A model generated the notes under the pieces. It ran no database searches, was not told the DNA's origin, and saw nothing but the letters and a program-made list of their open reading frames with translations. A program made the position numbers and the translations under genes. From contig NZ_QLMK01000006.1 of NCBI RefSeq assembly GCF_003259955.1, forward strand, positions 62,001-126,000: a stretch of 64,000 nt of DNA. The letters are read 5' to 3'. Source of the DNA: Falsochrobactrum ovis (GTDB taxonomy: Bacteria; Pseudomonadota; Alphaproteobacteria; Rhizobiales; Rhizobiaceae). Below, piece by piece: positions 58,946-64,000 of the stretch (position 1 is its first letter; each line of letters begins with the position of its first letter).

Positions 58946-59626
58946 TTAGCGCAAACGCTTTTGGCGTACTTCCGCCAGTTCGCCTGCCAAGCGGCGGTCA
59001 AGATATTCCGAACATTCCGCAATGAGCTCGTCACCCATTCCGGTGAAAAAGTGGTTGGCACCGGGCATCGTATTCTGAGTGATCGTAATGCCCTTTTGGG
59101 ATTTAAGCTTGTCCACCAGAACCTGAACGTCCTTCGGCGGTGCCACCTTGTCCTGTTCGCCATGAATAATCAGGCCGGATGATGGGCAGGGCGCTAGGAA
59201 GGAAAAGTCATAGATATTTGGCTGCGGCGCAATTGACATAAACCCTTCGATTTCTGGCCGGCGCATCAAAAGCTGCATTCCGATCCAGGCGCCAAAAGAA
59301 TATCCGGCAATCCAGCAATTTTTCGAGTCAGGATGAAGTGCCTGCACCCAATCGAGCGCGCTTGCCGCGTCGGACAATTCCCCTGGGCCGTGATCAAACT
59401 GACCCTGACTGCGTCCGATGCCACGGAAATTAAAGCGCAGCGTGGTGAAGCCCCGCTCTTGGAACATGTAAAACAGATCATAAACGATCTTATTATTCAT
59501 AGTTCCGCCAAACTGTGGATGCGGATGTAGGATCAACGCAATTGGTGCGTTTTTTTCCTTAGAAGGCTGATAGCGGCCCTCAAGGCGTCCAGCAGGTCCA
59601 TTGAAGATGACTTCAGGCATATTCAC
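58946..59626 (-). CDS. Alpha/beta hydrolase
   Basis: A 226-residue hydrolase. The nucleophile elbow reads GYSFGAW (GxSxG). Early strands LILHPHPQFGGTMNNKIV and LRFNFRGIGRSQG match the small carbohydrate esterase-like family, and the C-terminal GANHFFTG gives the catalytic His. The substrate is unknown. Start at 59626 or the Met two codons later. It diverges from the suf genes. Confidence 0.85.
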   Translation of the reverse strand: MNMPEVIFNGPAGRLEGRYQPSKEKNAPIALILHPHPQFGGTMNNKIVYDLFYMFQERGFTTLRFNFRGIGRSQGQFDHGPGELSDAASALDWVQALHPDSKNCWIAGYSFGAWIGMQLLMRRPEIEGFMSIAPQPNIYDFSFLAPCPSSGLIIHGEQDKVAPPKDVQVLVDKLKSQKGITITQNTMPGANHFFTGMGDELIAECSEYLDRRLAGELAEVRQKRLR

Positions 59627-59820
59627 TCCGCTTGTAACCGGGTAACCGGAAGAGACGATCCTAAAACGGCATGCTTGACGAGAAGCTCAGCCGCTTTTAG
59701 AACCGTGGAAATTACTTTTGACTGAACCGAGTTCAGTTGCTGAGATGGCTTAATAGGCTTTTCCTGATTGAAAATTCAAGAAAATTGCGCTCCAAGCCCT
59801 ATGCTAAGGAGATAAGATCA

Positions 59821-60987
59821 GTGATCTCGACCGGCAAGAGGCTCTATCTGGATTATAATGCCAGCGCTCCGCTGCTTGATGAGGCGCGGGATGCTGTCAT
59901 CGCCGCGCTCGACATTTTGGGTAATCCCTCATCCGTTCACAAGGAAGGCCGGGCAGCGCGCGCACTCGTTGAAACAGCAAGGCGCAATGTCGCTTCTCTG
60001 GTTAATGCCAACCCCGCGCATGTGTTCTTTACCTCTGGTGCCACTGAGGCCGCTTCTACGCTTTTGACACCCAATTACATGATGGGACGAGCGCCTATTC
60101 GCATGTCACATCTATATGTCGGCTCAACAGAACATCCTTGCGTACTCGCTGGTGGGCAATTTCCTACGGAAAACATCAGTTTCATCCCCGTTTCCCCAGA
60201 TGGATTGCTCCACCTTGACGCGCTTCAATCGGCGCTCAATGCACATGATAAGGCGACTGGACTGCCTTTGGTGGCCGTTCAAGCCGCAAATAATGAAACT
60301 GGCGTTTTACAGCCCATTGAAGAAATTGCTGCGGTTGTGAAAGCCGCTGGCGGGGTTTTAATCGTCGATGCAGTTCAAGCCGCAGGACGTATTAATATCG
60401 ATATTACAAATAATTATGCAGATTACTTAATTATTTCATCCCACAAAATCGGTGGCCCCAAAGGGATTGGTGCAGTTATTGCCGTTTCTGATCTGATGAT
60501 GCCGCAGGCGCTGGTCCGTGGGGGTGGGCAGGAAAAAGGACATCGTGCCGGAACCGAGGCTCTGCCGTTAATAGCGGGTTTTGGCGCTGCCGCGACTTGT
60601 GCTGCGGCCCGCCTGGAAAATGGTGGCTGGTCATCCGATATGCGTGATCGGTTGGAGGCAGGGATTCTTGAAATTGCCCCCGAGGCAACAATATACGGAC
60701 ACAAGGCACCCCGTATTCCCAATACGACTTTCTTTTCTTTGCAAGAGCAGAAAGCGGAAACGGTGCAAATAGCGTTCGACCTTGCCGGTATCGCTCTATC
60801 TGCGGGCTCGGCATGTTCGTCTGGCAAAGTGGGGCCAAGCCATGTGTTAGCAGCCATGGGCTTTAAAAATGGACCAGGCGCTATCCGCGTTTCGCTTTCT
60901 CCGGATGTTTCGACGGAAAATGTGGATCAGTTTCTAAAGGCCTTGGAGCAGATTGTATCGCGATATCAGCGTTCAAAAGGGAAGTGA
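59821..60987 (+). CDS. Cysteine desulfurase (NifS/IscS-type) of the suf cluster
   Basis: A 388-residue PLP enzyme. YLDYNASAPLLDEAR is at the N-terminus; the PLP lysine is in SSHKIGGPKGIGA and the catalytic cysteine in SAGSACSSGKVGPSHVL. It supplies sulfur from cysteine for Fe-S assembly. A longer frame starts at 59737, but GTG 59821 follows AAGGAG and gives the family start. It heads the suf cluster here, 192 bp before sufB. Rhizobial suf operons often carry two desulfurases; a second may lie beyond the window. Confidence 0.92.
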   Translation: MISTGKRLYLDYNASAPLLDEARDAVIAALDILGNPSSVHKEGRAARALVETARRNVASLVNANPAHVFFTSGATEAASTLLTPNYMMGRAPIRMSHLYVGSTEHPCVLAGGQFPTENISFIPVSPDGLLHLDALQSALNAHDKATGLPLVAVQAANNETGVLQPIEEIAAVVKAAGGVLIVDAVQAAGRINIDITNNYADYLIISSHKIGGPKGIGAVIAVSDLMMPQALVRGGGQEKGHRAGTEALPLIAGFGAAATCAAARLENGGWSSDMRDRLEAGILEIAPEATIYGHKAPRIPNTTFFSLQEQKAETVQIAFDLAGIALSAGSACSSGKVGPSHVLAAMGFKNGPGAIRVSLSPDVSTENVDQFLKALEQIVSRYQRSKGK

Positions 60988-61039
60988 GCTGCAATTAACG
61001 CGGTCATGAACAATTATTCTTGATTTTTTCAGGCAAATT

Positions 61040-61100
61040 TTGTGCGAGCGCTTGAATTTTAGTTTAGAGAGGTTTTAAAGAAGCTTCACAAACACTATAT
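61040..61100 (+). promoter_or_regulatory. Candidate iron-responsive site upstream of sufB
   Basis: An AT-rich segment in the 192-bp spacer contains TTTAGAGAGGTTTTAAA (61063-61079), an imperfect dyad with TTTA and TAAA ends that resembles the iron control element bound by Irr. In rhizobia and Brucella relatives suf genes are controlled by Irr or RirA. The match is imperfect, so this is a candidate only. Confidence 0.3.
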
Positions 61101-61179
61101 ATGGTGGCGATAGGGTAGCTATCATCATCAGACGTTTGCAACTGTCGGATCTTGAACCCGACGAGGATGGAGAACGCCA

Positions 61180-62703
61180 ATGCCTGCTGTGCAGGAGACC
61201 ATTGATCAGGTCCGCAGCTTGGATGTGGACCAATATAAGTATGGCTTCGAAACTGAAATCGAAGTCGATAAAGCCCCCAAAGGCCTTAACGAGGATATTA
61301 TTCGATTCATTTCGGCTAAGAAAAATGAGCCGGAATGGATGCTTGAATGGCGCCTGAAGGCTTATGAACGCTGGCTGACCATGGAAGAGCCTTCCTGGGC
61401 GCGCGTCGATTATCCTAAGATCGATTTCCAAGACGCATATTATTATGCAGCTCCGGTAAATCAGACCGGCCCGAAGTCGCTCGATGAAGTCGATCCGGAG
61501 CTATTACGCACCTATGAAAAGCTGGGTATCCCGCTTCGCGAGCAGGAAATTCTTGCTGGCGTGCGTAAGCACGGTGAGCCGAGCGAATTTGATGCAGAGC
61601 CTTCAGATAACGTTTATGCGTCTGGACGCGTGGCCGTCGATGCCGTCTTTGACAGTGTTTCGGTCGTTACAACGTTTAAAGAAGAGCTTGCCAAAGCAGG
61701 TGTGATTTTCTGTTCGATTTCGGAAGCGATTCGAGAGCATCCTGAACTGGTTCAGAAATATCTCGCATCCGTTGTGCCAGTCTCGGACAACTATTACGCC
61801 ACACTGAATTCTGCGGTGTTTACGGATGGGTCTTTCGTATATGTTCCGAAAGGCGTTCGCTGCCCTATGGAGCTTTCGACCTATTTCCGCATTAACGAGC
61901 GTAATACTGGCCAGTTTGAACGCACGCTGATCATCGCTGAAGAGGATTCATACGTTTCCTATCTTGAAGGCTGCACCGCACCGCAGCGCGACGAGAATCA
62001 ACTTCACGCAGCCGTTGTTGAATTGATTGCGTTGGATAATGCAGAAATCAAATATTCAACGGTGCAGAACTGGTATCCAGGAGATAAGCAAGGCAAGGGC
62101 GGCATCTATAACTTCGTTACCAAGCGTGGTGATTGCCGTGGCGACAACTCCAAAATCTCATGGACTCAGGTCGAAACCGGTTCCGCTGTAACCTGGAAAT
62201 ATCCGTCCTGCATCCTGCGTGGCGATAATTCCCGTGGCGAATTCTATTCGATTGCTGTCTCGAATGGCTATCAGCAAATCGACAGTGGCACCAAGATGAT
62301 CCATCTGGGCAAGAACACGTCGAGCCGCATTATTTCGAAGGGTATTTCAGCCGGAAACTCCAGCAATACCTATCGCGGACAGGTTACGGCACATCGCAAG
62401 GCCGAAAATGCTCGTAACTTTACCCAGTGTGACTCGCTGCTGATCGGCAATGACTGCGGCGCGCATACGGTGCCTTATATCGAAGCGAAGAATGCCACGT
62501 GTCAGTTTGAACACGAAGCGACCACTTCCAAAATTTCTGAAGATCAGCTGTTTTATGTGATGCAGCGCGGTATTCCAGAAGAAGAGGCAATTGCTTTGAT
62601 CGTGAATGGCTTCGTCAAGGAAGTTATTCAGGAACTGCCGATGGAGTTCGCCGTTGAAGCTCAGAAGCTGATTGGCATTTCGCTTGAGGGTAGCGTTGGT
62701 TAA
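61180..62703 (+). CDS. sufB: Fe-S cluster scaffold protein SufB
   Basis: A 507-residue Suf[29 protein letters not shown] (scaffold cysteine region), and the C-terminal [18 protein letters not shown] and [17 protein letters not shown] are signature segments. With SufC and SufD it forms the scaffold where clusters are built from desulfurase sulfur. The start ATG 61180 follows GGAG at 10 bases. sufC starts 98 bp after. Confidence 0.97.
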   Translation: MPAVQETIDQVRSLDVDQYKYGFETEIEVDKAPKGLNEDIIRFISAKKNEPEWMLEWRLKAYERWLTMEEPSWARVDYPKIDFQDAYYYAAPVNQTGPKSLDEVDPELLRTYEKLGIPLREQEILAGVRKHGEPSEFDAEPSDNVYASGRVAVDAVFDSVSVVTTFKEELAKAGVIFCSISEAIREHPELVQKYLASVVPVSDNYYATLNSAVFTDGSFVYVPKGVRCPMELSTYFRINERNTGQFERTLIIAEEDSYVSYLEGCTAPQRDENQLHAAVVELIALDNAEIKYSTVQNWYPGDKQGKGGIYNFVTKRGDCRGDNSKISWTQVETGSAVTWKYPSCILRGDNSRGEFYSIAVSNGYQQIDSGTKMIHLGKNTSSRIISKGISAGNSSNTYRGQVTAHRKAENARNFTQCDSLLIGNDCGAHTVPYIEAKNATCQFEHEATTSKISEDQLFYVMQRGIPEEEAIALIVNGFVKEVIQELPMEFAVEAQKLIGISLEGSVG

Positions 62704-62801
62704 TCCAGCGCTCATCCCCTCGCTTTTTTAGTCGAATTTCAAGCCAGAATGTGACTGGCAGAGCGGCTTTTCAAGCCGTAAGAAAACAAGGTTTATACCC
62801 C

Positions 62802-63557
62802 ATGCTTGAGATCAAAAACCTTCACGCAAAGATTGCGGACTCCGATACTGAAATCATTCGCGGTCTGAATCTCACCGTCAAAAAAGGTGAAGTTGCTGCT
62901 ATCATGGGCCCTAACGGTTCGGGCAAATCCACCCTGTCTTATATTCTGGCAGGTCGTAGTGATTACGAAGTGACCGAAGGCGACATTCTTTACAACGGTG
63001 AGTCGATCCTCGAACTCGATCCGGCTGAACGTGCGGCTAAGGGCATCTTCTTGGCTTTCCAATATCCAATGGAAATTCCAGGCGTTGCGACTATGGAATT
63101 CCTTAAAGTCGCAATGAATAGCCAGCGTAAAGCTCGCGGCGAAGCCGAGTTGAAAGTTCCGGAATTTATTAAACGTGTTAAGGACGCTGCTGGCGACCTC
63201 AATATTGATATGAGCATGCTGAAGCGCCCACTCAACGTTGGCTTCTCTGGCGGTGAGAAAAAACGCGCTGAAATCTTGCAAATGCGGCTGCTTGAGCCAC
63301 ATCTTTGTGTGCTCGATGAGACCGACTCCGGACTGGACATCGACGCGCTTAAGATCGTTTCTGATGGCGTTAATGCATTGCGTTCGCCAGACCGGGCAAT
63401 CGTAGTGATCACCCACTATCAGCGTCTGCTTGACTATATCGTACCGGATGCGGTGCATGTTCTTTACAAAGGACAAGTCATCAGATCCGGCGACAAGGAT
63501 CTTGCACGTCACCTCGAAGAGAATGGTTATGCCGAGCTGATCGGCGAAGCAGCCTAA
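62802..63557 (+). CDS. sufC: Fe-S assembly ATPase SufC
   Basis: A 251-residue ABC-type ATPase. Walker A is GPNGSGKSTLS, the signature motif is VGFSGGEKKR, and Walker B is CVLDETDSGLD. SufC drives conformational changes in SufBCD. The frame is open from 62751, but ATG 62802 gives the family start MLEIKNL. sufD follows 13 bp after the stop. Confidence 0.97.
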   Translation: MLEIKNLHAKIADSDTEIIRGLNLTVKKGEVAAIMGPNGSGKSTLSYILAGRSDYEVTEGDILYNGESILELDPAERAAKGIFLAFQYPMEIPGVATMEFLKVAMNSQRKARGEAELKVPEFIKRVKDAAGDLNIDMSMLKRPLNVGFSGGEKKRAEILQMRLLEPHLCVLDETDSGLDIDALKIVSDGVNALRSPDRAIVVITHYQRLLDYIVPDAVHVLYKGQVIRSGDKDLARHLEENGYAELIGEAA

Positions 63558-63570
63558 GGAGGGATGGATC

Positions 63571-64000
63571 ATGAATATCCAGACCGCACGGCCGCGCACA
63601 CCGGCTGAAACTGTACTTATTGACAGTTTCACCCAACGCGTTGGCGAATTGCCTGGTAACGCTGATGTTGCGGTAGCACGCGATACAGCACTTGAAACTT
63701 TGAAGGTCCATGGGCTGCCATCGCGTCGGATCGAAAGCTGGCACTATACGGATTTGCGCACCTTACTCAAAGGCGTTGCTGCTTTTGATGATGCGGCAGA
63801 GTCACAATCTCTGCCAGCTCTGCTGGCCGGTTCAACCGTGCTCACGGTTAACAATGGTGTTGCGCTTAATGGCAATGCACCCGAGGGCGTCACACTCGCT
63901 CCGGTCCGCGATGAGTTGAGCAATGGTTCGCTGCTCCCACAACTTGGCATCCGTGGGACAGACGATACGATCGGCCAGATCAACGCTGCTTATGTCAGCG
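63571..64000 (+). CDS. sufD: SufD, partial (runs past the window end)
   Basis: The first 143 codons of SufD. The start ATG 63571 follows AAGGAGGG. The segment LPSRRIESWHYTDLRTLL is the conserved N-terminal signature of SufD. The gene continues beyond base 64000. SufD partners SufB and SufC in the scaffold complex. Confidence 0.93.
   Translation, partial: MNIQTARPRTPAETVLIDSFTQRVGELPGNADVAVARDTALETLKVHGLPSRRIESWHYTDLRTLLKGVAAFDDAAESQSLPALLAGSTVLTVNNGVALNGNAPEGVTLAPVRDELSNGSLLPQLGIRGTDDTIGQINAAYVS

Noticed and set aside
62793-63632. A 279-codon open frame on the minus strand across sufC
   Set aside because: It mirrors sufC over its full length, has no recognisable domain or ribosome site, and sufC on the plus strand is certain.

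Overview
The window is a chromosomal segment from an alphaproteobacterium of the order Hyphomicrobiales (Rhizobiales), most likely family Brucellaceae. The evidence is gene content and order: exoR next to xthA, argS-SPOR protein-nagZ-scpAB-tatABC-serS-surE-pcm-nlpD, yajC with a fused secDF, trmFO, aroQ-accB-accC-aat, and a suf cluster headed by a NifS-like cysteine desulfurase. Base composition looks close to 50% GC, lower than Brucella itself, so a relative such as Pseudochrobactrum or Paenochrobactrum fits better. The genus is inference.

Layout. 1-7.9 kb: Fe-S uracil-DNA glycosylase, secreted nuclease, exoR/xthA, a frameshifted DUF533 gene, erpA, dgt, argS. 8-20 kb: a 1002-residue SPOR-domain membrane protein, nagZ, scpA/scpB, tatABC, serS, surE-pcm-nlpD. 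20-26.4 kb: DUF815 ATPase, yajC, secDF, a Mth938-like protein, a degenerate squalene/phytoene synthase-like protein and trmFO. 26.4-26.8 kb: a 48-codon DUF1127 gene followed on the same strand by three hairpins with CUCCUCCC-type loops and a strong terminator. 27-33.9 kb: DUF2157 and GDYXXLXY membrane protein pair, tRNA-Leu(UAG), tig, gatB, GNAT, NDUFA12-like protein, DUF2155. 33.9-36.05 kb: accessory AT-rich region with three tandem paralogous small secreted proteins, separated by decayed fragments of the neighbouring genes. 36-42.9 kb: aat, accC, accB, aroQ, a DsbA-like protein, an M48 protease and an aminotransferase. 42.9-52.7 kb: RNase E with a long leader, an AmiC-type amidase, PBP1A, prfB with a programmed frameshift, a small secreted protein, bcp. 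52.8-64 kb: AsmA/YhdP-like giant protein, tyrS, anmK, an alpha/beta hydrolase, and the start of the suf operon (desulfurase, sufB, sufC, partial sufD).

How the genes work together. Cell-envelope functions dominate: peptidoglycan synthesis (PBP1A), cleavage (AmiC), an apparently catalytically dead LytM activator (NlpD), recycling (NagZ, AnmK), a SPOR protein, and protein export (TatABC, YajC, SecDF). Translation (ArgS, SerS, TyrS, GatB, PrfB, Aat, TrmFO, tRNA-Leu) and Fe-S biogenesis (ErpA, Suf) make up most of the rest.

The two most notable non-housekeeping loci are the DUF1127/CCUCCUCCC hairpin locus at 26.46-26.77 kb, which resembles the 'cuckoo'/CcsR sRNA arrangement of other alphaproteobacteria, and the tandem segmental amplification at 33.85-36.05 kb, where only an unrecognised small two-cysteine secreted protein has stayed intact in all three copies. 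No CRISPR array, insertion sequence, prophage or rRNA gene was seen.
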